Positions 35,131 to 44,893 are shown, numbered from the stretch's first letter. The stretch: 64,000 bases of DNA from Rhodospirillaceae bacterium (GCA_020638575.1 JACKIH010000003.1:849501-913500); one strand, 5' to 3'. Notes: generated from the letters alone by a model not told the origin. A program made the numbers and translations.

Positions 35131-36432
35131 GTGCACCCCCCGTCTGAAGGTTCGGGCCTGTGTCGCGACTGCCTTGCAACCGTCGCCGGGGGCGCGACGC
35201 GACGACGCTGTTCGGCCTGCGGCTCGCCGCGCGTGCTCGTCCACCCCGAGCTGCATGCCCTGTCCATCGCCCATCTCGACTGCGATGCCTTCTATGCGGC
35301 GGTGGAAAAGCGCGATCGGCCGGAGCTCCGCGACCGTCCGGTGATCGTCGGCGGTGGCCAGCGCGGCGTCGTGTCCGCTGCCTGCTATGTGGCGCGAATC
35401 TCAGGTGTGCGCTCGGCCATGCCCATGTTCAAGGCGCTCAGGGCCTGCCCCGACGCCGTGGTCATCAAGCCCGACATGGCCAAGTACGCCGCCGCCGGCC
35501 GCGAGGTGCGCGCGCTGATGCGCGATGTGACGCCGCTGGTGGAGCCGCTCTCCATCGACGAAGCGTTTCTCGATCTGACCGGCACCGAACCGGCGCTCGG
35601 TTGCAGCCCCGCCGTCAGCCTCGTGCGATTGGTGCAGAGGATCGAGCGGGAGGTCGGGGTGACCGCGTCGATTGGCCTCAGCCACAACAAGATGCTGGCC
35701 AAGCTGGCGTCGGACCTGGACAAGCCGCGCGGCTTCGCGGTGATCGGCCGGGCGGAAACCCTGGACATGCTGGCGCCGCGCCCGGTGGGCGACCTGTGGG
35801 GGGTGGGCAGGGCGCTGCAGGACCGCCTGCGCCGCGACGGCATCGGCACCATCGGCGAGCTGCGCGACCGCCCGGAAGCCTGGCTGGTCGGCCGCTACGG
35901 CCGCATCGGCCACCGCCTCTACCTGTTCGCCCGCGGCGAGGACGACCGGCGCATCGAGCCTGACAGCGATACCAAGAGCGTGTCGGCCGAAACCACCTTC
36001 GACCGCGACCTCTCCGACGGCGAGCTGCTGGCTGGCCACTTGCGGCGGCTGTCTGACCGGGTGGCGGAGCGACTCGCCGCCAAGGCGCTGGCCGGCCGCA
36101 CCATCGTATTGAAGCTGAAGACCGGCCGCTTTCGCACCCTGACGCGCAGCCACACCCTGCCCGACCCGACCCGCCTGGGCGACCGGCTCTACCGCGAGGG
36201 GCTGGCGCTGCTGGAGCCGGTGCTGGCGGAAGGCCCGTTCCGGCTGATCGGCATCGGCGTCGCCGACGTGACGGCCGCAACCGCCGCCGATCCACCCGAC
36301 CTGCTGGGTGACGCGGCCGCCCGCAAGGTCCGCCTGGCCGCGGCGGTGGGGCAGCTCAACGCCACGGGCGCGCAGCCCCAGGTGACCCGTGCCGCCGACC
36401 TGTTCGCCGACAAGGACGAACGCCGCCGTTAG
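35131..36432 (+). CDS. dinB: DNA polymerase IV with an N-terminal zinc-ribbon-like motif
   Basis: This Y-family translesion polymerase has 433 residues. After a short N-terminal segment with C11xxC14 and C27xxC30, which looks like a metal-binding ribbon, comes the polymerase core: HLDCDAFYAAVE, PLSIDEAFLDLTG and GLSHNKMLAKLASDLDKP. A helix-hairpin-helix region and a little-finger domain follow. The metal-binding Asp and Glu residues are intact. The start is a GTG with GGAG upstream. I saw no LexA box (GTTC-N7-GTTC) before it. The stop overlaps the aspS stop by 4 bases. Confidence 0.95.
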   Translation: MHPPSEGSGLCRDCLATVAGGATRRRCSACGSPRVLVHPELHALSIAHLDCDAFYAAVEKRDRPELRDRPVIVGGGQRGVVSAACYVARISGVRSAMPMFKALRACPDAVVIKPDMAKYAAAGREVRALMRDVTPLVEPLSIDEAFLDLTGTEPALGCSPAVSLVRLVQRIEREVGVTASIGLSHNKMLAKLASDLDKPRGFAVIGRAETLDMLAPRPVGDLWGVGRALQDRLRRDGIGTIGELRDRPEAWLVGRYGRIGHRLYLFARGEDDRRIEPDSDTKSVSAETTFDRDLSDGELLAGHLRRLSDRVAERLAAKALAGRTIVLKLKTGRFRTLTRSHTLPDPTRLGDRLYREGLALLEPVLAEGPFRLIGIGVADVTAATAADPPDLLGDAAARKVRLAAAVGQLNATGAQPQVTRAADLFADKDERRR

Positions 36433-38246
36433 CCTTCGGCGCCCGCCTTCTTCATCGCCTTGGGCAGGTCGATCTTCAGGTGCAGCTCCTTCAGCCGCTC
36501 CGGCTCCACTTCCGCAGGCGCACCCATCAGCAGGTCTTCGGCCTTCTGGGTCATGGGGAAGGCGATCACCTCGCGCAGGTTGGGCTCGTCGGCCAGCAGC
36601 ATGACGATGCGGTCGATGCCGGGGGCCGAGCCGCCGTGCGGCGGCGCGCCGAACTTCAGCGCCGACAGCATGCCGCCGAAGCGCGCTTCCAGCACTTCGG
36701 CCGGATACCCGGCGATGGCGAACGCCTTGTACATGATCTCCGGCAGATGGTTGCGAATGGCGCCGGAGGACAGTTCCACGCCATTGCACACGATGTCGTA
36801 CTGGAACGCCTTGATGGTCAGCGGATCCTGGGTTTCCAGTGCCTCCAGCCCACCCTGGGGCATGGAGAAGGGGTTGTGGGAGAAGTCGACCCGCCCGGTC
36901 TCCTCGTTCAGCTCGAACATGGGGAAGTCGACGATCCAGCAGAATTCGAACCGGTCGGCGTCGATCAGGTCCATCTCCTCGCCGATCTTGCTGCGTGCCT
37001 TGCCCGCCATGGCCGCTGCCGCGGCCGGCATGTCGCACACGAAGAACACGGCATCGCCGGCCTCCACCCCGGCCGCCGCGCGCAGGGCTGCCTGGGCTTC
37101 GGCCGGCACGAACTTGGCGATAGGTCCCTTGCCCTCTTCGCCCGCAAACAGGATGTAGCCCAGCCCCGGCGCCCCTTCCCCCTGGGCCCAGGCGTTGAGC
37201 TTGTCGAAGAAGCTGCGCGGCCGCTCGGCCACCTGGGGTGCGCGGATGGCGCGCACCACGCCGCCCCGGTCGATGACCCCCTTGAACGCCTTGAACGTGA
37301 CGTCCTCACGCGCGAACACCTCCGTCACGTCGCAGATGACGAGCGGGTTGCGCAGGTCCGGCTTGTCCGACCCATAGCGCAGCATGGCATCGTCGTACGC
37401 GATGCGCGGAAACGGCGGCGGCGTCACGGTGCGCTTGGTGCCGGTAAAGCCGGCGAATTCCTCGAAAACCCCGCTCAGCACCGGTTCCAGGGCCGCGAAC
37501 ACGTCCTCCTGCGTCACGAACGCCATCTCGAAGTCGAGCTGGTAGAATTCGCCCGGCGCCCGGTCCGCCCGGGCATCCTCGTCGCGGAAGCAGGGTGCGA
37601 TCTGGAAGTAGCGGTCGAAGCCGGCGATCATCAGCAACTGCTTGAACTGCTGGGGCGCCTGCGGCAGCGCATAGAACTTGCCGGCGTGCACGCGCGACGG
37701 CACCAGGTAGTCGCGGGCCCCTTCGGGACTGGACGCGGTCAGGATCGGCGTCTGGAACTCGGTGAACCCCTGCTCGATCATGCGGCGGCGGATCGAGGAG
37801 ATGACGGCCGAGCGCAGCAGGATGTTCTTCTGCATCTTGAAGCGGCGCAGGTCGAGGAAGCGGTAGCGCAACCGCACCTCCTCGCCGTAGTCCTCGTCGG
37901 AATTCACCTGCAGCGGCAGCGGGTCGGCCACCGACTCGACCAGCAGGTCGTCCATGTAGACCTCCACCCGGCCGGTGGAGAGCTTGTCGTTGAAGGTTTC
38001 CGGGTCGCGGCGCTTCACCCGGCCGTCCACCCGGATCACCGTTTCGTTGCGCAGGCCCTCGGCGGTGGCCAGGTGCGGGCTGTCGGCGTCCACCACGATC
38101 TGGGTGATGCCGTAGCGGTCGCGCAGGTCGATGAACAGCAGCCCGCCGTGGTCGCGCTTGCGGTGGACCCAGCCGGACAGGCGCACGGTTTGGCCGGCGT
38201 GGTCTTCGCGCAGATCGCCGCAGGTGTGGGTACGGTGGGCGTGCAT
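36429..38246 (-). CDS. aspS: Aspartyl-tRNA synthetase
   Basis: This class II synthetase has 605 residues. The OB-fold anticodon-binding domain (1-110; GWVHRKRDHGGLLFIDLRDRYG) is followed by the catalytic domain with motif 2 (CFRDEDARADRAPGEFYQLDFEM), the bacterial GAD insertion (about 290-420), and motif 3 (FGAPPHGGSAPGIDRIVML). ATG 38246 is the family start. It is divergent from rnd and tail-to-tail with dinB, sharing 4 bases (36429-36432). Confidence 0.98.
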   Translation of the reverse strand: MHAHRTHTCGDLREDHAGQTVRLSGWVHRKRDHGGLLFIDLRDRYGITQIVVDADSPHLATAEGLRNETVIRVDGRVKRRDPETFNDKLSTGRVEVYMDDLLVESVADPLPLQVNSDEDYGEEVRLRYRFLDLRRFKMQKNILLRSAVISSIRRRMIEQGFTEFQTPILTASSPEGARDYLVPSRVHAGKFYALPQAPQQFKQLLMIAGFDRYFQIAPCFRDEDARADRAPGEFYQLDFEMAFVTQEDVFAALEPVLSGVFEEFAGFTGTKRTVTPPPFPRIAYDDAMLRYGSDKPDLRNPLVICDVTEVFAREDVTFKAFKGVIDRGGVVRAIRAPQVAERPRSFFDKLNAWAQGEGAPGLGYILFAGEEGKGPIAKFVPAEAQAALRAAAGVEAGDAVFFVCDMPAAAAAMAGKARSKIGEEMDLIDADRFEFCWIVDFPMFELNEETGRVDFSHNPFSMPQGGLEALETQDPLTIKAFQYDIVCNGVELSSGAIRNHLPEIMYKAFAIAGYPAEVLEARFGGMLSALKFGAPPHGGSAPGIDRIVMLLADEPNLREVIAFPMTQKAEDLLMGAPAEVEPERLKELHLKIDLPKAMKKAGAEG

Positions 38247-38401
38247 GTCCTGTCTCGCTTCCGTCGGGCAATGGTTTGGGGCAAACGGGCGCGCGATGTT
38301 CAACGCGAGCAGCCGCGGCCTGTCAACCGCTGCCCATTGCCGGCCGCTGCCACTGCACGACAGCTTTCCCGTTTCCAACCACTCGGCTAAAAACCTTTTG
38401 T

Positions 38402-39562
38402 ATGAGCGTCATTACAGATAGCGCCGCCCTGGCCGAGTTGTGCCACCACCTGGAGCGGCAGGACTTCATCACCGTCGACACCGAATTCCTGCGCGACGCC
38501 ACCTTCTGGCCGCGGCTGTGCCTGGTGCAGGTGGGGGCCGACGACGGCGCCTGGGCGATCGATCCGCTGGCGGCCGACATGGACCTGGCGCCGCTGTGGG
38601 CCCTGCTGGTCGAAGCGCCGGTGCCCAAGGTGTTCCACGCCGCCCGTCAGGACGTGGAGATCGTCGTCCGGGCGACGGCCAAGGTGCCGGCCCCCCTGTT
38701 CGACACCCAGATCGCCGCCATGGTGTGCGGCTTCGGCGACCAGGTGGGCTACGAGCGCCTGGTCTTCGAGCTGGCGCACAAGCGGCTCGACAAGAGTTCG
38801 CGCTTCACCGACTGGTCGCGCCGGCCGCTCACCGACAAGCAGATCCGCTACGCGCTCGACGACGTGATCTATCTGCGCACGGTCTACGAGGCGCTGCGCG
38901 ACCAGCTCGCCAAGAACGGCCGCAGCGCCTGGATGCAGGAGGAGCTGTCCACGCTCACCGACCCGGCCACCTACCTGGCCGAACCGGAAGATGCCTGGCG
39001 GCGCATCCGCACCCGCTCCACCGATCCGCGCTTCCTGGCGGTGCTGCGGGAAGTGGCGACCTGGCGGGAGGTCGAAGCGCGCAGCCGCGACGTGCCGCGC
39101 ACCCGGCTGCTGCGCGACGAAGCGATGCTGGAGGTGGCCGCCCAGGCACCGAAGACGCTGGATGCGCTCGACCGGCTGCGCGGCGTGCCCAAGGGCTTGG
39201 CCGGCGGCCGCGTCGGCAAGGCGGTGGTCGACGCAGTCAACCGCGCGCTCGCGCTCGAACCTGGCGAACGGCCGAAGGTCGCGGGGCGGCCGGCGATCCC
39301 CACCAACACGGGACCGACGGTGGAACTGCTCCGGGTGCTCTTGAAGATGTGCTGCGAGGATGCCGGGGTGGCCCAGCGCCTGGTGGCCAGCGGCGACGAC
39401 CTGGAAAGGCTGGCCGCCGACGACGAGGCCGATATCCCGGCGCTGCACGGCTGGCGGCGAGAGGTCTTCGGCAACCAGGCACTCGACCTGAAGCACGGCC
39501 GCACGGCCCTGGCGCTGAAGGACGGCCAGGTGGTGGTGGTCGACGCGGGCGGAGGCGCCTAA
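38402..39562 (+). CDS. rnd: Ribonuclease D
   Basis: This 386-residue DEDD exonuclease trims tRNA 3' ends. The exonuclease domain has VDTEFLR (Asp-Glu), a middle KVFHAARQDVEIV (Asp) and DDVIYLRTVY (Asp and Tyr). An HRDC domain follows (about 200-290; LREVATWREVEAR, RDVPRTRLLRDEAMLEVA). The stop codon overlaps that of the convergent ppx gene by 4 bases (39559-39562). Confidence 0.96.
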   Translation: MSVITDSAALAELCHHLERQDFITVDTEFLRDATFWPRLCLVQVGADDGAWAIDPLAADMDLAPLWALLVEAPVPKVFHAARQDVEIVVRATAKVPAPLFDTQIAAMVCGFGDQVGYERLVFELAHKRLDKSSRFTDWSRRPLTDKQIRYALDDVIYLRTVYEALRDQLAKNGRSAWMQEELSTLTDPATYLAEPEDAWRRIRTRSTDPRFLAVLREVATWREVEARSRDVPRTRLLRDEAMLEVAAQAPKTLDALDRLRGVPKGLAGGRVGKAVVDAVNRALALEPGERPKVAGRPAIPTNTGPTVELLRVLLKMCCEDAGVAQRLVASGDDLERLAADDEADIPALHGWRREVFGNQALDLKHGRTALALKDGQVVVVDAGGGA

Positions 39563-41079
39563 CCCCCCGCCAGCTTGCGGTCGGCCAGCCGCGCCATCTG
39601 CACCTCCGCGCCGCGGCCCAGCGCCTTGGCCACCGCGTCCAGCCGGCGGCGCACCACGTCGCCCATCAAGGCCCCCTCGGTCTCCGACACCGACAGCACG
39701 ATAGGATCGCCGCTGAGGTCGAGCCAGGTCGTCTCCAGCAGCAGCGGCACGCCGCCGGAAACCGTGTGGGCAAGGCGCATGGTCAGGCCCACCAGGGTCG
39801 CGGCATTGCGCGTTTCGGCGTCCAACAGGCTCAGGGCCGTCAGGTCGGCCGGGGTGGGCAAGGCGCCGTAGCGCACGGCGATGGCCATGGCCATGAACGC
39901 CCGGTCCTCGTGCGTCAGGCCGCCCACCGGCAGGCGCAGCACCCGCATGGCGGCGTGGTCGGCGCGGTAGTCCGGGTGCTCCGCCCAGCCGATGTCGCTG
40001 AGCAGACAGACGGCCCTGCGCAACCGGTCCAGCGGTGCGGGGATGAGGGGCGCCAGCCCCTGGGTCCAGCGGTCGATGGCGGCTTCCGGGCCGAACCGGT
40101 CGATCCGGCGGGCGACGTCGCGGCAGCCGACGATCAGCGGGTCTTCGGCCTGTTCCTCCGCGGAGAGCTGGTCGAACAGCAGCCCTTCGCGCAGGCCATA
40201 GGCGGAGAACACCACACGCCCCGGCTGCATGGCATCCAGCACCTCGCCGAGCACCAGCGAAGCATAGGGCAGCGCATCGAGCCGGCGCTTGGAGACGCCG
40301 GGCAGCCGGTCGAGCGAGGCCTTGCCCTGGCGGCTGATCAGGTTGGCGAGGTCGCGCAGGGTGTCGGTGGGCACCGTCAGTTCGTGGATCACCCGCAAGG
40401 GATGCTTGGCCCTGGCCATATGTACCTTGGCCAGAGACCGCCAGGCCCCGCCGATGGGAAAGAAGGTGCGGCCGGCCGCTGCGGGAAGCCAGGGCAGCGT
40501 TGCCAGCGCCTCGCGCACCGTCGTTCGAGCAGTGCCCTTGCCGCCGGGTGCTGCCATCAGGCGCAACGGCCCCAGCGGCAGGGTTTCCTGGGCACGGATG
40601 ACGCCGGCCTCCACGTCGATCAGCTCCAGCGAGCCGCCGCCGAGATCGCCCACCACGCCGGTGGCACCGGGCAGGCCGGAGATCAGACCGAGGGCCGCCA
40701 ACCGGGCTTCCTCCGCCCCGCTCACCACCCGCACCGCCAGCCCGCACTTGGCTTGCAGGTCGTCCACGAACTCCTGGCCGTCCTCGGCGTCGCGCACGGC
40801 CGCCGTTCCCACCACGAACAGGCGCTCCACCCCCATGCCGCGGCTCAGCCGGTGAAACCGCAGCAGGTTCTCCTCGGCCATGGCGCGGCCCTCGGGGTCG
40901 AGGCGGCCGGTGGCCTGGAGCGAGCGGCCGAGGCCGCACAGCACCTTCTCGTTGAAGATCGGGATCGGCTGGCGGCCGATGCCGTTGTAGACCACCAGGC
41001 GGATGGAGTTGGAGCCAATGTCGATGACGCCGACGCGGTGCCTGTGGCCGCCGAGAAGCTCAGTTTCTCTGGTCATCAT
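39559..41079 (-). CDS. ppx: Exopolyphosphatase of the Ppx/GppA family
   Basis: The 506-residue protein has the actin-like ATPase-fold phosphatase domain with VIDIGSNSIRLVVY, the catalytic-region GTAAVRDAEDGQEFV, VSGAEEARLAALG and DLGGGSLELID, then an HD-like C-terminal half. It would remove terminal phosphates from polyphosphate, or hydrolyse pppGpp. A GGAG site lies before the double ATG at 41079. It is 37 bases downstream of ppk, so the polyphosphate-making and -degrading enzymes are in one operon. Confidence 0.95.
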   Translation of the reverse strand: MMTRETELLGGHRHRVGVIDIGSNSIRLVVYNGIGRQPIPIFNEKVLCGLGRSLQATGRLDPEGRAMAEENLLRFHRLSRGMGVERLFVVGTAAVRDAEDGQEFVDDLQAKCGLAVRVVSGAEEARLAALGLISGLPGATGVVGDLGGGSLELIDVEAGVIRAQETLPLGPLRLMAAPGGKGTARTTVREALATLPWLPAAAGRTFFPIGGAWRSLAKVHMARAKHPLRVIHELTVPTDTLRDLANLISRQGKASLDRLPGVSKRRLDALPYASLVLGEVLDAMQPGRVVFSAYGLREGLLFDQLSAEEQAEDPLIVGCRDVARRIDRFGPEAAIDRWTQGLAPLIPAPLDRLRRAVCLLSDIGWAEHPDYRADHAAMRVLRLPVGGLTHEDRAFMAMAIAVRYGALPTPADLTALSLLDAETRNAATLVGLTMRLAHTVSGGVPLLLETTWLDLSGDPIVLSVSETEGALMGDVVRRRLDAVAKALGRGAEVQMARLADRKLAGG

Positions 41080-41116
41080 GGGCCGAGCTCCGCGCTTCGG
41101 GTGGGCCTATCCTGCG

Positions 41117-43267
41117 CTATTTCGCAGTCGGTGCCAGCTTTAGTTCCGGCAGTTCGGACATGCTGCCGCCGGCACTGCCGCGGCCGGACAGGCTGGGGTG
41201 GGTCATGAAGTAGCCGTGGGCGCTGAAAGCGCCGGGACCGAATTCCTGGCGCCGGTAGGTGCCGTCGGACTGCAGGTGCCAGGAGCTGGTCTCGTCCATC
41301 AGGTTGGCGACCATCACCTGCTCCATGATCTGGCGGCGCACCGTCGGGTTCTCGATGGGCACCAGCGTCTCGATGCGCTGGTCGAGGTTACGCGGCATCC
41401 AGTCGGCCGACGAGATGAAGATGGCCGCCTGGTCGGACGGCAGCTCCTCGCCGTTGGCGAAGATGACGATACGCGAATGTTCCAGGAAGCGCCCGACGAT
41501 ACTCTTCACCCGGATATTCTCGGACAATCCGGGGATGCCGGGGCGCAGGCAGCAGATGCCGCGGATCACCAGGTCGATCTGCACACCGGCGCACGACGCC
41601 TCGTACAGATGGTCGATGATCTTCTTGTCCACCAGCGAGTTGAACTTGGCGACGATGCGCGCCGGCAGGCCCGCCTGGGCATTGGCGATCTCCTGCTCCA
41701 TGTGATGGACCAGCCGCTTGCGCAACTGCAGCGGGGCGATGCCCAGCTTGCGCAGCGCCACCGGCTTGGCATAGCCGGTCATGAAATTGAACACGGCCGT
41801 GGCGTCGTGGCACAGCGCCGGGTCACAGGTGAACAGGGAAAGGTCGGTGTAGATGCGCGCGGTGATGGGGTGGTAGTTGCCCGTGCCGTAGTGGACGTAG
41901 GAGCGCAGGCCGCCCATCTCGCGGCGCACCACCAGCGAGATCTTGGCGTGGGTCTTCAGGTTGATGAAGCCGTACACCACCTGGGCGCCGGCGCGTTCCA
42001 GGTCGCGCGCCCAGCGGATATTGGCCTCCTCGTCGAAGCGCGCCTTCAGCTCCACCATGGCGACCACCGACTTGCCCGCCTCCGCCGCCTCGATCAGGGC
42101 GGCGACGATGGGCGAGTTCTTCGACGTGCGGTAGAGCGTCTGCTTGATCGCCACCACGTCGGGGTCTTGGGCCGCCTGCTGCACGAAGCTGACCACCACG
42201 TCGAAGCTTTCGTAGGGGTGGTGGACGATGATGTCCTTGGCCCGGATGGCGGCGAAGGTGTCGCCGCCGAAATCGCGGATGCGTTCGGGAAAGCGTGCAT
42301 TGTGCGGCGTGAACAGCAGGTCCGGGCGGTCGTCGACGATCACCTCCTTGGTGTCGGCGAGCCCGATCAAGCCATCCAGCGCGAACACGTCGTCGGACGG
42401 CACGCCCAGCGCCTTGCGCACAAACTCGCGCTGGCTGTCGGGCATGGAGGAATTGATGGTCAGCCGGATAACGCTGCCGCGGCGGCGGCGTTTCAGCGCC
42501 GTCTCGAACGTCTTCACCAGGTCTTCGGCTTCCTCGTCGATCTCCATCTCGCTGTCGCGGATCACCTGGAAGACGCCGCTGTCGACCACCCGGAAGCCGG
42601 GGAACAGCCGGTCGAGGAACATCAGCACCAGGTCTTCCACCAGGACGAAGCGGATCTGCTCTCCCGGCAGGCGGATCATCCGGTTGATCAGGCTGGGGAT
42701 CGGCACCAGGGCGTCCAGTTCCACCCCGTCCTCGTCGTGCACCAGGTTCAGCGACAGGCTGAAGCCCAGGTTGGGCAGGAAGGGGAATGGGTGGGCCGGG
42801 TCCACCGCGATGGGCGAGAGGATGGGGTAGATATCCTCCTGGAACTTCTGGTCGAGCCAACTGCGCTCCGCCGGCGTCACCTCGTGGCGGCGCAGGACGG
42901 TGATGTCTTCCCCGCGCAGCAGGGTCACCAGGTGCTGCCAGCAGGCTTGCTGCTCGGCCATGAGCTGGGAGACGCGGGCCGTGATCGCGGACAACTGCTG
43001 GGCCGGGGTCAGACCGTCCGGGCTGGTGGCGCTGACGCCGTGGGAGACCTGAGCTTTCAGGCCGGCCACGCGGACCATGAAGAACTCGTCGAGGTTGCTG
43101 CCCGAGATCGACAGGAAGCGCACCCGTTCCAGGAGCGGATGGTCTTCGTTAAGGGCTTCGTCGAGAACGCGCTGGTTGAAGGCCAGCCACGACAGCTCGC
43201 GATTGATGTAGCGGTCGGCGCCGTTCCGCTCAATTGCGATGGCAACCGCGGTCGTGGCCTCATCCAT
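41117..43267 (-). CDS. ppk: Polyphosphate kinase 1
   Basis: PPK1 reversibly transfers the ATP gamma-phosphate to polyphosphate. The 716-residue protein has the N-domain (INRELSWLAFNQRVLDEA), the head domain, and two phospholipase-D-like C domains. The autophosphorylated His is H440 in LKTHAKISLV, and a second conserved His is in FLEHSRIVIFANG. An AGGGGG ribosome-binding site precedes ATG 43267. It is first in ppk-ppx and divergent from a SixA-like phosphatase. Confidence 0.97.
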   Translation of the reverse strand: MDEATTAVAIAIERNGADRYINRELSWLAFNQRVLDEALNEDHPLLERVRFLSISGSNLDEFFMVRVAGLKAQVSHGVSATSPDGLTPAQQLSAITARVSQLMAEQQACWQHLVTLLRGEDITVLRRHEVTPAERSWLDQKFQEDIYPILSPIAVDPAHPFPFLPNLGFSLSLNLVHDEDGVELDALVPIPSLINRMIRLPGEQIRFVLVEDLVLMFLDRLFPGFRVVDSGVFQVIRDSEMEIDEEAEDLVKTFETALKRRRRGSVIRLTINSSMPDSQREFVRKALGVPSDDVFALDGLIGLADTKEVIVDDRPDLLFTPHNARFPERIRDFGGDTFAAIRAKDIIVHHPYESFDVVVSFVQQAAQDPDVVAIKQTLYRTSKNSPIVAALIEAAEAGKSVVAMVELKARFDEEANIRWARDLERAGAQVVYGFINLKTHAKISLVVRREMGGLRSYVHYGTGNYHPITARIYTDLSLFTCDPALCHDATAVFNFMTGYAKPVALRKLGIAPLQLRKRLVHHMEQEIANAQAGLPARIVAKFNSLVDKKIIDHLYEASCAGVQIDLVIRGICCLRPGIPGLSENIRVKSIVGRFLEHSRIVIFANGEELPSDQAAIFISSADWMPRNLDQRIETLVPIENPTVRRQIMEQVMVANLMDETSSWHLQSDGTYRRQEFGPGAFSAHGYFMTHPSLSGRGSAGGSMSELPELKLAPTAK

Positions 43268-43417
43268 GTCTGCCCCCTCTCGACGTTACGGCGCGACTGG
43301 CTTAACAGATGACGGACCGACAGCCCTTCCGGCGCTGTTATACCGTGCCGCCGGGGACATCGCTACGTCCCGTTCACCCACCCGTGCCCGTCTGCAAGGC
43401 ACCAGCCGGTTCTGCCC

Positions 43418-43933
43418 ATGAAGACACTGTACCTGGTCCGCCATGCGAAGAGCGGGTGGGACGATCCGGGCCTCCAGGATCACGACCGGCCGCTCGACAT
43501 GCGCGGCGAGCGGGCCGCCCTGGTGGTCGGACGCTATGCCGCACAGCGCCGCTTCGTGCCGAACCTGGTGCTGTGTTCCAGCGCTCGGCGCAGCCGCGAC
43601 ACCCTGGAGCTGATCCTCACCCAGTGGCCGAAGGTGCCGACCATCGAGATCGACCGCGATATCTACCTGGTGGGTGAGCATGGGCTGCGCAAACGCCTGG
43701 GCAAGGTGGGCCACGGGATTTCTTCGGTGATGGTGGTCGGGCACAATCCTGACCTGCACGATCTGGCCTTGCGGCTGGCCGGCAAGGGCGACGACGCGCT
43801 GCGCGACAGCCTGCGGGAGAAGTTCCCCACCGCCTCGCTGGCCGCCCTCAAGCTGCCGATCGACGACTGGGCGGACATTCCCGCCAACTCCGCCACCCTG
43901 ATCGCGTTTGCCTCGCCCAAGCTGTTGGTGTGA
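43418..43933 (+). CDS. SixA-like histidine phosphatase
   Basis: This 171-residue protein of the histidine-phosphatase (phosphoglycerate-mutase-like) superfamily has the catalytic H9 in LVRHAKS, Arg in CSSARRSRDTLE, and the second His in VVGHNPDLH. SixA removes phosphate from phospho-His proteins such as HPt domains, but the family is broad and the substrate is not known. It lies between ppk (divergent) and an SDR (convergent). Confidence 0.88.
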   Translation: MKTLYLVRHAKSGWDDPGLQDHDRPLDMRGERAALVVGRYAAQRRFVPNLVLCSSARRSRDTLELILTQWPKVPTIEIDRDIYLVGEHGLRKRLGKVGHGISSVMVVGHNPDLHDLALRLAGKGDDALRDSLREKFPTASLAALKLPIDDWADIPANSATLIAFASPKLLV

Positions 43934-43962
43934 GGCGCGGGCGGCCGGTGCCGCCCCTTGAT

Positions 43963-44043
43963 CGGTTCCGGCCCACGCCCTACCCGGCCGCCCGACGACA
44001 GTATGCTGACTGGGTGGCCGGGTGGGGGTGCGGGCCGGTGCCG
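43963..44043. repeat. Long imperfect palindrome, family copy B
   Basis: Inverted arms of about 34 bases (43963-43995 and 44010-44043) match at about 26 positions with one gap, around a loop containing an ATG. The arm cores match copies A and C. It fills the gap between the convergent sixA-like and SDR genes, so it may end both transcripts. Confidence 0.85.
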
Positions 44044-44060
44044 CTCAACGCCAAAGCCCC

Positions 44061-44840
44061 CTACATCGTGCCGCGGTAGGCACCGCCGTCCAGCAGCACG
44101 TTCTGGCCGGTGATGTAGCCGGCATGCACGCTGCACAGGAAGGCGCACAAGGCGCCGAACTCCGGCGGCTGGCCGAAGCGCCCGGCGGGGTTGGTCTGGC
44201 GCCGCCGCTCGGCTTCCGTCTCCGGATCGGTGCCGGCCTTCCTGGCGGCGGCTGCGAAGGTATCGCGCAGCCGGTCGGTGTCGAACGGTCCGGGCAACAG
44301 GTTGTTGATGGTCACCCCGTGGCGCACCGTTTCGCGCGACAGCCCGGCGATGAAACCGGTGAGCCCGGCGCGGGCACCGTTGGACAGGCCCAGCGTCGGG
44401 ATGGGCGAGCGCACCGAGCCGGAAGTGATGTTGACGATGCGCCCGAAGCGGCGGCCAATCATGCCGTCGACGATGGCGCGGATCATCAAGATCGGCGCGA
44501 TCATGTTGGCGTCGACGGCGGCGATCCAGTCCTCGCGGTCCCAGTCGCGGAAGTCGCCCTGGGGCGGCCCGCCGGCATTGTTGATGAGGATGTCGGGCTC
44601 CGGGCAGGCGGCGAGCGCATCGGCGCGGCCCTGCTCGGTGGCGATGTCGCCGGGCACGGCTTTTACGTCGACACCCGACTCGGCGCGGATCTCCGCCGCC
44701 GTGGCCTCCAGCGGACCGGCCGTACGGGCGGTGATCACCAAATCCACCCCTTCGCGCGCCAGGGCGAAGGCGCAGGCCCGCCCCAGCCCTTTGCTCGCGG
44801 CACACACGATCGCCCGCTTGCCTGTCAAACCCAGATCCAT
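44061..44840 (-). CDS. Short-chain dehydrogenase/reductase
   Basis: This 259-residue Rossmann oxidoreductase has the cofactor motif CAASKGLGRACA (variant of TGxxxGxG), ILINNAGGP, and a C-terminal GYITGQNVLLDGGAYRGTM. The usual YxxxK catalytic pair is not clear: the region after ITSGSVRSPIPTLGLSNGARAG has no Tyr, although SDRs of the YohF/FabG-like 'LGLSNGARAGL' type also lack it. Activity is therefore uncertain. A GGAG site favours ATG 44840 over 44855. It lies inside the otherwise conserved hda-ppk neighbourhood. Confidence 0.82.
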   Translation of the reverse strand: MDLGLTGKRAIVCAASKGLGRACAFALAREGVDLVITARTAGPLEATAAEIRAESGVDVKAVPGDIATEQGRADALAACPEPDILINNAGGPPQGDFRDWDREDWIAAVDANMIAPILMIRAIVDGMIGRRFGRIVNITSGSVRSPIPTLGLSNGARAGLTGFIAGLSRETVRHGVTINNLLPGPFDTDRLRDTFAAAARKAGTDPETEAERRRQTNPAGRFGQPPEFGALCAFLCSVHAGYITGQNVLLDGGAYRGTM

Positions 44841-44893
44841 GTGCCCGCACTCCATCTCGCCGGTGGCTGCCGCCCGACCTGCGGCCGGCCTTG

